In this document: one piece after another, positions 45,883 through 53,854 of the stretch | Layout: each line of letters starts with the position of its first letter | Position numbering within the stretch: the first letter of the stretch is position 1 | Assembly (NCBI GenBank): GCA_965200805.1 | Contig: OZ241384.1 | Coordinates: forward strand, 1,736,001-1,800,000 | DNA: 64,000 nt | Source: MPNP01 sp026709725 | Lineage (GTDB): Bacteria; Pseudomonadota; Alphaproteobacteria; Rhodobacterales; Rhodobacteraceae | Reading direction: 5' to 3' | The notes under the pieces: model-generated | Database searches by the model: none | Seen by the model: the letters and a program-made list of their open reading frames with translations, nothing else | Told to the model about the DNA's origin: nothing | Program-made: the position numbers and the translations under genes

Positions 45883-47276
45883 GCAGACCGTCTTTCTGCA
45901 GACAGTTCAAGTGGAAACACCTTGGTGGGGTTGAGCAGCCAGTCCGGATCGAAAACATCCTTGATCTGCATCTGAAACTCCAGCTCTTCCTCGGTGAACT
46001 GATTGACCATCAACTCACGCTTCTCGATGCCGACGCCATGTTCACCCGACAGGCACCCGCCGACATCGACACACAGATTCAGGATATCGGCACCCAACTC
46101 CTCCGCTTTTTCGAGATCACCGTCCCTGTTGGCATCGAAGATGATCATCGGATGCATGTTGCCATCCCCGGCATGAAACACATTGGCGACGGGAAGATTG
46201 TATTCGGTGGAGAGTTCAGCGATCCGCTTCAGCACTGTTGCCAGTTTGGCAACCGGTACGGTTCCATCAAGACAGATGTAGTCTCCAATCCGACCGAGCG
46301 CGCCGAATGCCGATTTGCGACCGAGCCAGATCCTGGCCGATTCCTCCTCCGAGCCGCTCACCCGGACCTCAACGGGTTTATGGCGGTCAACAATCTCCTG
46401 GATCAGGGCAAACTGGTGATCAATATCGGCATCGGTCCCTTCAACCTCTATGATCAGCAATGCCTCCACATCAGGGTACCCGGCCCCCACATGGGCCTCG
46501 CAGGCCCGAATGCAGGGATTGTCCATGAACTCGATGGCTGCGGGCAGGATTCCATCTGAAATGATGTCAGCAACGCAGGCGCCGGCCACCTCGACGCTGT
46601 CGAATCCGGCCAGCAGCGGTCGGGCGCCCGCTGGCTGTGGCCGAATTTTCAGAACGGCTTCGGTAATGATCCCGAACTGCCCCTCGGATCCACAGACAAG
46701 ACTCAGGAGGCCGGCATTGCCATCATCAAGGCCACCAATGCCAAGATCGACGATGGAGCCATCCATCAGCACCATACGGACGCCGAGAAGATTGTTGGTT
46801 GTCACACCGTATTTGAGGCAGTGGGCACCTCCGGCATTCATGGCAATATTGCCGGCGATCGTGCAGGCCAGCTGGCTTGATGGGTCAGGAGCATAGAACC
46901 ATCCTTCGGGCGCAACTGCACCGCTGACACCAAGATTGGTAATCCCCGTCTGGACACGAATTTGCCCGGTTGCATAATTTGCCTCAAGAACCTGATTCAT
47001 TTTTGAGACACAGAGGACGACGCTCTCTTCGACCGGCAGTGCTCCACCGGCAAGCGAGGTCCCCGCTCCCCGCGGTGTCACCCGCACACCCTCCTCATGA
47101 CAGATTCTGAGCATCATGGCGACATCTTCAGTGCTTGAGGGCAGAAGGACTGCGAGCGGGAGGCATGTGTACGCACTCAGCGCATCGCATTCGTACGCTG
47201 ACGTCTCGAAGGCGTCCTCAAGGACAGACTCAGCCGGAAAATTCCTCCGCAATCGATCAAGTGCCGCTTCTGTCAT
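45879..47276 (-). CDS. glcD: glycolate oxidase catalytic subunit GlcD
   Basis: The 465-residue FAD-linked catalytic subunit that oxidises glycolate (or D-lactate) to glyoxylate (pyruvate). Motifs: AYECDALSAYTCLPLAVLLP, VTPRGAGTSLAGGALPVEES for FAD binding, TIAGNIAMNAGGAHCLKYGV, and the catalytic-domain NVFHAGDGNMHPMIIFDA. GECLSGEHGVG is present as GGCLSGEHGVGIEKRELM. It ends with DVFDPDWLLNPTKVFPLE. The start at 47276 follows AGAGGGTTGGG; an ATG 17 codons upstream is the alternative. The glyoxylate made could feed the ethylmalonyl-CoA pathway. Confidence 0.94.
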   Translation of the reverse strand: MTEAALDRLRRNFPAESVLEDAFETSAYECDALSAYTCLPLAVLLPSSTEDVAMMLRICHEEGVRVTPRGAGTSLAGGALPVEESVVLCVSKMNQVLEANYATGQIRVQTGITNLGVSGAVAPEGWFYAPDPSSQLACTIAGNIAMNAGGAHCLKYGVTTNNLLGVRMVLMDGSIVDLGIGGLDDGNAGLLSLVCGSEGQFGIITEAVLKIRPQPAGARPLLAGFDSVEVAGACVADIISDGILPAAIEFMDNPCIRACEAHVGAGYPDVEALLIIEVEGTDADIDHQFALIQEIVDRHKPVEVRVSGSEEESARIWLGRKSAFGALGRIGDYICLDGTVPVAKLATVLKRIAELSTEYNLPVANVFHAGDGNMHPMIIFDANRDGDLEKAEELGADILNLCVDVGGCLSGEHGVGIEKRELMVNQFTEEELEFQMQIKDVFDPDWLLNPTKVFPLELSAERRSA

Positions 47277-49374
47277 CCCAACCCTCTTCTGATCCCGCTG
47301 CGCCCAGTGCTTATCATGACATTCCATCGTTCGGCAAATCAATTGTCCTGAAGATCAACGGGGACGGTCCTGTGCGCCCCCGCCCCGACGCTCACGCTGC
47401 CGGCCTCGCAACCCGCCAACCGGCGGGCAACGGTCAGGCCTGCTCTCCCGATTCCGGGCGGGATGAATCCGCCCCCCCCCCCCATGCTGCCGGTGCTCAT
47501 CCACTGCCGACGGAACACGGACCGTCAGCAGGACCTGCCCGGTGTGGACTGAACTCCCGTTCAGCCCGTGACCCATTCCCGGCGGATACCGGGCTTCATG
47601 CCCAATCGGAATGGCAGACCGGTACAGGGACCGAAGCCAGAAGACACCGGATCGTCATGCAGGCGATTGAGCGCGCCCATCTCCCAGAAAACGCGGGCGG
47701 CAGGGACAGCCGTCTGACCGATCGCCAAAATCCGCCCGCGTGACGGTCAATCCCTCACCGACCGTATTTCGCTCCGGGCGGTATTGCCTCCTGGACACAA
47801 TCGCAGCCCATCCTGACCATTGGTACGGCCCCCGCCGGCCTGACCCCGTGCTTTGGCCGATTCGGACCACGGGGCAGTCGCCCGGAATTCGTATTCACGC
47901 TCACGCTGCGGCGTTATCCTGCCACAATCCGGTGCCCTTCAGGCTCGTCCCAAAACTGCAATCCTTCCGTCACCCGAACACGGCATCGGGTTTCCGGGTG
48001 ATCCGGAATCGATCCGCACCCCCGCATGCGGGGCATGGGCCGGTGAATTGCCAAGTGCCGGATTCCAGTTTCTCGAAGTCTGCCCTGCCTGTCAGTTCCG
48101 GAGAGATCGGCGATTCCCGCCCTGATTCGGCCCATATGCGGCACTGCCCCAATCCTTCATGCCCAATACCTCCCGCACCACCCGAAATATGCGGGTGCAG
48201 GAAATCAGTCACGATTCCGGGTCCAATCACCAGCGAGCTTCCTCTCACGGGCAACATCGTCCCATGCCACGCCATCATCAGAATGCACCTCCAGGTGCTG
48301 GTGGATGATGGTACCGGCGGGGCGAATCGGTCTGCAGGAAGCGGGCGGGGGAGTTATGAACAAAATAAAACCTGCCGATTCGATCTGCCTTATCGTTACG
48401 AAATTGCGCCCTGATCCGAGTTTTGTCACACCGGATGATGAGCCGTTGCCCCCGCCTGCCAGCCAGCACCCGATCCCGCCACTGCCATCGCATAATACCC
48501 GAGTGCGGGGCTCGGCACTCTCCCACCTGCCGCCAGGGATCACCCCTGCAAGGGTTCCCTGGTTCGTATCACGATCCTCGCACAAGGCGGGCTGCTGCAT
48601 TTCACCCGCCGCTGGCTGGTCCGCCTGAAGGACATCCACCCTGCAAAAACCTGAACTTATTGCAGTTCTTTGTAATCTTTCACACTTCAACTTTTCTAAC
48701 ATAATACTTATTATTGGCCTTTTGCAAAAGTCCATGATTATCAATGGGTTGGTTTTTAAAAGTCCTTTATTCTCAACACTTGCAGAAAATCCCGCTTTGC
48801 GGTCATCAGGGTGAAAATCATGGGTGATCACCCATGATTTGCCGGTTTCGACCCATGCCGGTGGACTCCGCCCGATCCGGCCCCGAACCTGCACACGCAT
48901 CGAACATGGATCCATGTCCCGATCCATTTTGTTTCAGGGCAAGGGCCTCTGGGTGAACAGGGGGCGAAAATCGGGCATCGAGTGACGGCATCCAGGCCGT
49001 CATCGAGTGCGGGGAATCCGGATTGTCCGGATCACCCGGATCTTGCCACTGATCCGACCCTGATTGACCGCATTGCCGGCATGATCATCGAGTGTCCGGA
49101 TTCCCTCATTCGACCGGCGGAAGTCGGTGGAAGTCCCTGGCCGGACTTCCATGCCGATTGTCCGGATTCCCGCCCTGGTCATGCCTCTCTCGTTGCCGGC
49201 ATGACCGATGATGCCTGCCATCCGTTCTCCGGGGCAGTAGAGAGCCGTTCAGAACCCTGATCAACGACACATTTTGACCCGGCGGGGTCATGATCGGGAT
49301 GGTTCCAATTTCCTGATCCATGCCGTTATGCTTGTCCGAACCGGCATGACCGGGAGAGACATGAAGGAAAGCGT
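47277..49374. other. 2-kb gene desert
   Basis: More than 2 kb without a recognisable gene. Open frames of up to 240 codons exist on both strands but overlap each other and show no family, signal peptide or ribosome site. The region contains a C-rich run near 47473, an AT-rich island at about 48640-48790, a 26-bp perfect palindrome, and repeated GATTGTCCGGA/GTGTCCGGATTC words between 49010 and 49170. It also has an 8-bp inverted pair GGAAGTCC/GGACTTCC at 49129-49150. It borders the repeat-rich small-gene region. Confidence 0.5.
48815..48840. repeat. 26-bp perfect palindrome
   Basis: A perfect 26-base palindrome with half-site AAATCATGGGTGA, directly after an AT-rich island. It could be a protein-binding site or a cruciform. 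No gene starts next to it. I found no second copy by eye. Confidence 0.7.
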
Positions 49375-49818
49375 ATGCTGTGGAAAATTTTCAAGGCGAT
49401 CTGGCTGATAATCGGCATAATGCTCGGCATAGTGCTCGGATTGTCTTTCCTTGGGTTAATCATTGCGGAGGTGGCCCGGGCCCAGCCGGCAGGGTGGACC
49501 GGCCCATGGTGGACCGCCCCGGTCTGCACAGGCGATCCCGGCCCCATGTGCTGGCAGGAGTTCGACAACAAGCCGGGGTGCTGGTCGCTGAACAGAAACG
49601 ACTGGGATGATGTGGTGATCACATGGTCCGGTGAGTGTCGGGATGGCCGGCCTGACGGGTTCGGGGTAGCGGTCTACTACGGGAGAGAAGCCGGGAAGCG
49701 GGTATCGAGATCGCAAGAAGGCCTATTTATGGATGGCAAGCCGCTTGGTCGCTGGGTCTATCGCAATGGCATGGGCCAGGTGTTGTTTGAACTCTATTTT
49801 TATGACCCAGGGCCATGA
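49375..49818 (+). CDS. membrane-anchored MORN-like protein
   Basis: A 147-residue protein with an N-terminal hydrophobic helix (IIGIMLGIVLGLSFLGLIIA). An extracytoplasmic Cys/Trp-rich part follows (WTGPWWTAPVCTGDPGPMCW, then FDNKPGCW). MORN-like units come next (WSGECRDGRPDGFGVAVYY and EGLFMDGKPLGRWVYRNG). AAGGAAAG precedes the ATG. A truncated relative lies at 53512. The function is unknown; MORN-like repeats often mediate membrane or protein contact. Confidence 0.65.
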   Translation: MLWKIFKAIWLIIGIMLGIVLGLSFLGLIIAEVARAQPAGWTGPWWTAPVCTGDPGPMCWQEFDNKPGCWSLNRNDWDDVVITWSGECRDGRPDGFGVAVYYGREAGKRVSRSQEGLFMDGKPLGRWVYRNGMGQVLFELYFYDPGP

Positions 49819-49824
49819 TTGCCC

Positions 49825-49848
49825 CCATGCTGACAATTGACAGCATGG
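49825..49848. repeat. 24-bp palindrome, copy 1 (one mismatch)
   Basis: A copy of the palindrome whose right half is CAATTGACAGCATGG, here with one base breaking the symmetry in the left half. It lies just after the MORN-like gene. The flanks (CATGA before, GGCA after) are shared with the copy at 53441. Confidence 0.75.
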
Positions 49849-49972
49849 CATCACCGGCCTGATTCGGATTCCCATCACCATGCTGTTATGATTGTCTGGA
49901 TCCCCGGTGTGATCGGGAAGGGCATGACGATTGAAAGCCGATCTGCCCCACAGCACAACAAGGAGTGAAGCC

Positions 49973-50239
49973 ATGGGTCTTGAAGGAAACCCGACAATTA
50001 TTCTTTCAATTATCGGAACGGCCATTGCGTTGGCCGCTGTTATCCTGATGGGTCAAAGGAATACCCGGGAACAAATTGGTGACCTCCGGGGTGAACTCCG
50101 GCAATCCAATAGGGATATCCAGCAATCCGTTGGCGAACTCCGGGAACGCATGACCCGTGTTGAAGTTCTTTTCGAGGGGTTTACAAAAGGGGATTATATA
50201 CTTGAATATACAAGTTGCATTCTGCCGCAGTCAGAATAA
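49973..50239 (+). CDS. small membrane/coiled-coil protein, copy 1 (3' end disrupted)
   Basis: The protein begins GLEGNPTIILSIIGTAIALA, a single membrane helix, followed by a coiled coil (REQIGDLRGELRQSNRDIQQ, SVGELRERMTRVEVLFEGFT). AAGGAG precedes the ATG at 49973. After GFTK the frame runs into the inserted element at 50189 and picks up a foreign tail. If the 596-bp insertion plus one target copy is removed, the frame ends GFTKDPGP-stop at 50805-50807, matching the GFTKNPAP and GFTKTPAP ends of the paralogues. The function is unknown. Confidence 0.7.
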   Translation: MGLEGNPTIILSIIGTAIALAAVILMGQRNTREQIGDLRGELRQSNRDIQQSVGELRERMTRVEVLFEGFTKGDYILEYTSCILPQSE

Positions 50240-50784
50240 ATTCAGAAAAATGAAGATGATTGATGTTGCAACATTCAAGCGCGGAACCCCGATAACGAAG
50301 AAAAATGCTGTCGATGGGGGCATTCCGGTCATTGCAGGAGGGCGGAAGCCGGCTTATTTTCATAATGTCGCCAACCGCAATGGGGAGACAATTGCCGTTG
50401 CCGGATCGGGAGCGTATGCCGGCTTTGTCAGCTTCTGGACAACCCCCGTCTGGCTGTCCGATTCATTTTCAATTCATCCCGACACATCCATTATGCTGCC
50501 GAAATATTTGTACTGGTTTCTGAAAAAACGACAAAAAGCCATCCACAGCATGAAAAGAGGCAGCGGAGTGCCTCATGTCTACAGTACCGATCTCCAGGCA
50601 ATTGACATCTCGCCCCCCCCCTATCAGGATTCAGGCGAGAATTGTGGAGCAATTGAATTGCTGGGAAAGCCTGATGGAAAGCCTGATGCGAGAGCAGGAA
50701 TTGCGGCGGGTCCAGTTCGATCTGTATCTTGATAAACTGATGTCCTGATCAATGATCCCCTGTAGATTCAGGTATGTAATCCCC
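50189..50784 (+). mobile_element. 596-bp element with inverted ends carrying hsdS
   Basis: The left end GGGGATTATATACTTGAA and the inverted right end GGGGATTACATACCTGAA match at 22 of the first 26 bases. The element is flanked by the direct repeat TTACAAAA (50181-50188 and 50785-50792), an 8-bp target duplication. The target is the 3' end of small coiled-coil gene copy 1, whose intact paralogues show the empty site. The only gene inside is a half-size type I specificity subunit. No transposase is present, so it is non-autonomous. The IS family of the ends is not identified. Confidence 0.8.
50250..50748 (+). pseudogene. half-size type I restriction specificity subunit, frameshifted at a C9 run
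   Basis: The frame from ATG 50250 encodes one target-recognition domain of an HsdS-like protein: ATFKRGTPITKKNAVDGGIP, then AVAGSGAYAGFVSFW and KRGSGVPHVYSTDLQAIDIS. At a run of nine C (50613-50621) the frame leaves the expected path. One C fewer would continue as IQARIVEQLNCWESLMESLM, then REQELRRVQFDLYLDKLMS and TGA at 50746, the usual conserved HsdS helix. Half-size HsdS proteins can act as dimers. No hsdM or hsdR is in the window. The C9 run may be a phase-variable switch, decay or a sequencing error. Confidence 0.7.
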
Positions 50785-50792
50785 TTACAAAA

Positions 50793-50910
50793 GACCCCGG
50801 CCCGTAGGTCATAACCCCCTTAATTCAGTGACACGATCGCAGGGGTCACCGCCCCGGGTCAACTGATTGGTCTTGACCCCTTCCCCACAGAGTCCCCCTA
50901 ATCGATTTTG
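50793..50910 (+). repeat. conserved tail block, copy 1
   Basis: A block of about 115 bases starting at CCCCGGCCCGTAGGTCATAA and ending near TAATCGATTTTGG. It is nearly identical to three other blocks at 53112, 54982 and 55562, each directly after a small coiled-coil gene. It includes GACACGATCGCAGGGGTCAC and GGTCAACTGATTGGTCTTGA. Possible functions are a shared untranslated end or a recombination target. The following bases to 51186 contain part of the shared leader. Confidence 0.75.
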
Positions 50911-51186
50911 GTGCCACTGCCCTGGCCGGCATGGATATGCCACTGGTGACAGGATCCCACAGAAACGGCTATCAGGGGCGGCCTGTCAGCCTTCGCATGA
51001 CCAATGACACCTGCCGGATGACCTGCGAAGCCTGACAAAGCCGTTACGAAATGCGAACAAAGCCTTATTCCGCATGGTGTTGAACCCTTCCCCCTGCAGG
51101 TGGATCGGCTCACCGGTGATGATGCCGGCTTCTCTCCCATGCCGTTCCAGCGCAGGGGTTCGCACAACCGATTGATGCGGGTATAG

Positions 51187-51726
51187 ATGGTCCTGCAGGG
51201 GGCGCTGGACACCGGACAAGGGAATGCGGCAATGGGAGGCATTCGGAATTACACCGATCCGGCTGGCCTGAAGCAAGGCCGGTGGATCGAGGCGTATGAT
51301 GTCCCGCATGGCACTGTGCTGGAGGGTGAATACCTTGATGGTCGGAAGCATGGTGTTTGGCTCTTCCGGTATGCCGGTGGCACTGTCTTTGAAGGGCCCT
51401 ATGTTGATGACCGGCAACAAGGCCGGTGGGTCTTCCGATTCCCTGATGGCCGGGTTGAGGAAGGCCCCTATCTCAATGGCAGGAAGCATGGGGATTGGGT
51501 CATTCGCTGGTCCGATGGGGATGTCTGGGAAGGCCCTTGTGAGCATGGCAAGCGGCATGGCGGTTGGGTCTATCGCAGTCCTGATGGGACCGTGGAACAG
51601 GGGCGGTATGAGCGTGGATTGCAGCAAGGGATATGGACCGCGAACCATCCCGATGGGGAGACTTGGGAAGTCACCTATGCCGATGGTCTTGAGCAATCGA
51701 ATTGGAAGCAGGTCTATCCGGCATGA
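51187..51726 (+). CDS. MORN-repeat protein
   Basis: A 179-residue protein built of about six MORN-like units of 23 residues, each of the form G-x-W-v-x-x-x-x-D-G-x-x-x-E-G-P-Y, for example QGRWVFRFPDGRVEEGPYLN and HGDWVIRWSDGDVWEGPCEH. The repeats extend almost to both ends. No signal peptide or membrane helix is seen, so it is probably cytoplasmic. The start is uncertain: ATG 51187 lies inside a degenerate copy of the leader found before the coiled-coil genes. MORN repeats mediate contacts with membranes or proteins; the function here is unknown. Confidence 0.7.
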   Translation: MVLQGALDTGQGNAAMGGIRNYTDPAGLKQGRWIEAYDVPHGTVLEGEYLDGRKHGVWLFRYAGGTVFEGPYVDDRQQGRWVFRFPDGRVEEGPYLNGRKHGDWVIRWSDGDVWEGPCEHGKRHGGWVYRSPDGTVEQGRYERGLQQGIWTANHPDGETWEVTYADGLEQSNWKQVYPA

Positions 51727-52196
51727 AGGCATTGCCACCAGAACCCGCACAATCGATTTTCGTGGGGGTTCCGGTTCGGGTGGCAAATCATGCCGCCGGT
51801 GGTTTGACAGAAGGCAAAAGGCTAGGCTGTGCACCCACATATCGACAGGACCGCCCGGATCCGCCATGCGGACCAGAAACCATCAGGCGGGAACACCCTC
51901 ATGCGCGGACACCGTCACGACATGACCCCATGACATGATCACCGGGGAGCGGGCCATCCTCCACCCGCCCCTCCCCCGGAGACGCCATGACCCCCCGGCG
52001 CGATCTCCCCGCGCGCTCCGGTCCCTGGTCGACCGGCTTCAACCGCTGCAACCCCGGAGCGGGAACGGCGCCCGGGCCCGGATCGTGCAGGACCCGGGGA
52101 GTCCACGAGTGATGACGGTGACGATGGGGCCGATCATGACGATGGGGCCGGTCCGCCTGCGCATGCCGGACGCCGCCGCCCGGCGGGCGCACAGGC
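51727..52196. other. GC-rich spacer, possible transposon remnant
   Basis: About 470 bases without a supported gene. From about 51940 the sequence is very GC-rich and may be a decayed 5' part of the IS5-type transposase whose end follows. No frame shows transposase motifs here. Confidence 0.35.
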
Positions 52197-52440
52197 ATGC
52201 CGCCGGGCCAGCATCCCCTCCCGTTCCCGCTGCAGGCACCCCCGCCCCCCCCCCTTGACAGGAGGCTCTGCAGGGAACGCAACCGGATCAAGCGGTCCTT
52301 CGGCAGGATCAGGGAGGCCCAAAGGGTCGCGTCGCGCACGGGCAAGACCGCCCGCAACGTTCTTGCGGCCGTGCAGCGCGCTGCACGGCCGTTATCCGCT
52401 GCGGGCGCTGGCGAAGCCGTTGAATGGGGATGCGGCCTAA
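52197..52440 (+). mobile_element. IS5-family transposase C-terminal remnant
   Basis: The frame gives DRRLCRERNRIKRSFGRIRE followed by AQRVASRTGKTARNVLAAVQ. This is the Y-R-E-R-N-x-I-E-R-x-F-x-R-x-K and R-I-A-T-R-Y-D-K-T-A-R-N-F-L signature of the IS5 group with decay (the catalytic Glu is replaced by Lys). It stops exactly at the half-palindrome of the minus-strand cassette (52441), so the cassette end and the IS end are joined. Confidence 0.65.
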
Positions 52441-52455
52441 CAATTGACAGCATGA

Positions 52456-52482
52456 AGAAAGGGGCGATCCGAAGGCCGCCCC
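52456..52482 (-). terminator. terminator of cassette B
   Basis: On the minus strand GGGGCG pairs with CGCCCC around a ten-base loop and is followed by TTTCTT. It lies 25 bases after the cassette gene and is nearly identical to the terminator of cassette A. Confidence 0.65.
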
Positions 52483-52506
52483 GTGTGTGTTGTGTCAGCC
52501 GTGTTA

Positions 52507-52662
52507 TTATGACTCTTGACGTGAATTTATGTGACCCTCAAACAATCCTTCCAGTCGTGCCATTCGTTCCCTTAATTCGCCGATCTCGCCGCTAATCTTC
52601 CACAAAAAGGCTATTATTCCAACAACACCGGCAAGCGTTATCCAATCCGTAGTTATGCCCAT
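52507..52662 (-). CDS. small membrane/coiled-coil protein, copy 5 (in cassette B)
   Basis: A 51-residue protein: membrane helix WITLAGVVGIIAFLWKI, then GEIGELRERMARLEGLFEGH. The second part matches the ELRERMARLEGLFEGF core of the plus-strand copies, while the membrane helix differs. GGAG lies seven bases before the ATG at 52662. It has its own leader hairpin and terminator. The function is unknown. Confidence 0.6.
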   Translation of the reverse strand: MGITTDWITLAGVVGIIAFLWKISGEIGELRERMARLEGLFEGHINSRQES

Positions 52663-52759
52663 TGCTTGTCTCCATCTTTGTGTGCGCCGGGATGGAGTCC
52701 GGCGCACCAGTAATGACGGCAAAATAGATGCCAGTTCGCAGGAAGGCAAGGCATGGCAT

Positions 52760-52934
52760 CATGGTGGTGCCGGCTTCTTTCCCATGCCGATCCACCGCGG
52801 ACCTTCGCAGAACCGATTTATGCGGGTATGGATGGGTCCTGAACCATCATCTGTTTCATGCTCAAAGTCCCTTTTCGTTGCACTGCGGCGAAGGGGCTGA
52901 TAAACCGGCAAAAGCCGCAATCGGGAGTGAGGCC
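52760..52934 (+). repeat. conserved leader block before coiled-coil copy 2
   Basis: About 175 bases that recur with few changes at 54670-54791 and 55203-55375, and partly at 51105-51190. Each copy ends with GGGAGTGAGGCC directly before the ATG. It contains GTTTCATGCTC and GCGGCGAAGGGGCTGATAAA. It presumably carries the promoter and ribosome site of these genes. Confidence 0.7.
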
Positions 52935-53129
52935 ATGGATTTTGAAACTGTGACAATTGTTATTGCATCTGTGACAATTATTCTTTCAATTATCGGAACG
53001 GGCATTGCACTGGCCGCTGTTATTGTGCCAGGTCAGTGGGATCTCAAGCGATCCGTTGGTGATCTCCGGGAACGCATGGCCCGTCTTGAAGGTCTTTTTG
53101 AAGGGTTTACAAAAACCCCGGCCCCGTAG
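52935..53129 (+). CDS. small membrane/coiled-coil protein, copy 2
   Basis: A 64-residue protein: DFETVTIVIASVTIILSIIG and GIALAAVIV form a membrane helix, then KRSVGDLRERMARLEGLFEG and FTKTPAP form a short amphipathic coil. GGGAG precedes the ATG by eight bases. Leader and tail blocks are shared with copies 3 and 4. The topology (one helix, then heptads) fits a small oligomeric membrane protein; XhlA/holin-like or signalling roles are guesses. Confidence 0.7.
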   Translation: MDFETVTIVIASVTIILSIIGTGIALAAVIVPGQWDLKRSVGDLRERMARLEGLFEGFTKTPAP

Positions 53130-53235
53130 GTCATAAAACCCCCTTAATTCCGTGACACGATCGCGGGGGTCACTGCCCCGGGTCAACTGACTGGTCTTGA
53201 CCCTTTCCCCACAGAGTCCCTCTAATCGAATTTGG
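53112..53235 (+). repeat. conserved tail block, copy 2
   Basis: The second copy of the roughly 115-base tail, starting within the last codons of coiled-coil copy 2 and ending near CTAATCGAATTTGG. The following 53236-53440 holds a diverged spacer resembling 50906-51010 and no gene. Confidence 0.75.
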
Positions 53236-53440
53236 TGGCATTGCCCTAGCCGGCATGAGATATTGCCACCAGTGGGGAGAAACCCCAGAAAACGGCATAC
53301 AGGGAAGGCTCTACAGGCCCTCGCATGACCAGTGATACCCTTCAATCCTGATGCGGAGGCTCTACGGGCCATGAAATGACCCGGATTAACGACACAGATT
53401 GACAACTTGTCACAAATTGACCCAGTGGGTCATGACCGCC

Positions 53441-53464
53441 CCATGCTGTCAATTGACAGCATGG
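53441..53464. repeat. 24-bp perfect palindrome, copy 2
   Basis: A perfect 24-base palindrome with half-site CCATGCTGTCAA. Related sites are at 49825 (one mismatch), 53659-53676 (inner 18 bases) and 52441 (one half). The core is CAATTG. It lies 48 bases before the truncated MORN-like gene. Confidence 0.85.
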
Positions 53465-53511
53465 CAGATGCCGGCATGACCGGGAGAGAATGGAAGGATG
53501 CGACAGTGCGA

Positions 53512-53679
53512 ATGCGAATGACTGTGATGGTGTCACTCATTGCCGGATTGGTGATGATGGGTGGGGTGGCACAAGGCCAGCCATCCGGGTGGACCGGCCC
53601 GGTCTGCGATGGCGATCCCGATCCCCCGTGCTGGTGGGAATTCACCAACAACCCTGGGTGCTGTCAATTGACAGCATGA
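53512..53679 (+). pseudogene. truncated paralogue of the 49375 protein
   Basis: The frame gives a signal-peptide-like start (TVMVSLIAGLVMMGGVAQGQ) and PSGWTGPVCDGDPDPPCWWE, then FTNNPGC. It matches the protein at 49375 up to the PGCW position. It then enters the palindrome at 53659 and stops after CQLTA. The MORN-like half is missing, replaced by cassette A. GGAAGGATG upstream provides a ribosome site. It probably does not make a functional copy. Confidence 0.65.
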
Positions 53680-53680
53680 A

Positions 53681-53706
53681 GAAAGGGGCGATCCGAAGAC
53701 CGCCCC
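53681..53706 (-). terminator. terminator of cassette A
   Basis: On the minus strand GGGGCG pairs with CGCCCC, followed by TTTCTT. It lies about 30 bases after the second in-frame stop (53738) and about 150 after the first (53855), favouring 53738 as the original gene end. Confidence 0.65.
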
Positions 53707-53854
53707 GCGTGCGCCATCGGTTACCGAAGCGTCACGGTCACGAAGCAGAGATACCCGTGGCAACCGTTCCCCCTGGGGAAGGGGTAATCATATACCATAC
53801 CCCGCCTGAAGCCTCCCTGTGCCCCCGGAACTCGACCCGGAAAGTCGTCCCCGC

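Larger units (their letters stand above)
52441..52720 (-). other. minus-strand cassette B (conserved ends, coiled-coil cargo)
   Basis: A unit of about 280 bases. The outer 3' end is CAATTGACAGCATGAAGAAA followed by a terminator hairpin. The 5' end upstream of the gene has a 9-bp-stem hairpin (GTGCGCCGG/CCGGCGCAC, 52682-52707) and CTCCATC as ribosome site complement. Both ends are nearly identical to those of cassette A (53661-54472), although the genes inside are unrelated. Confidence 0.6.

Noticed and set aside
50986..51867. 293-codon minus-strand frame opposite the MORN gene
   Set aside because: Its apparent repeats are only the reverse complement of the MORN repeats.
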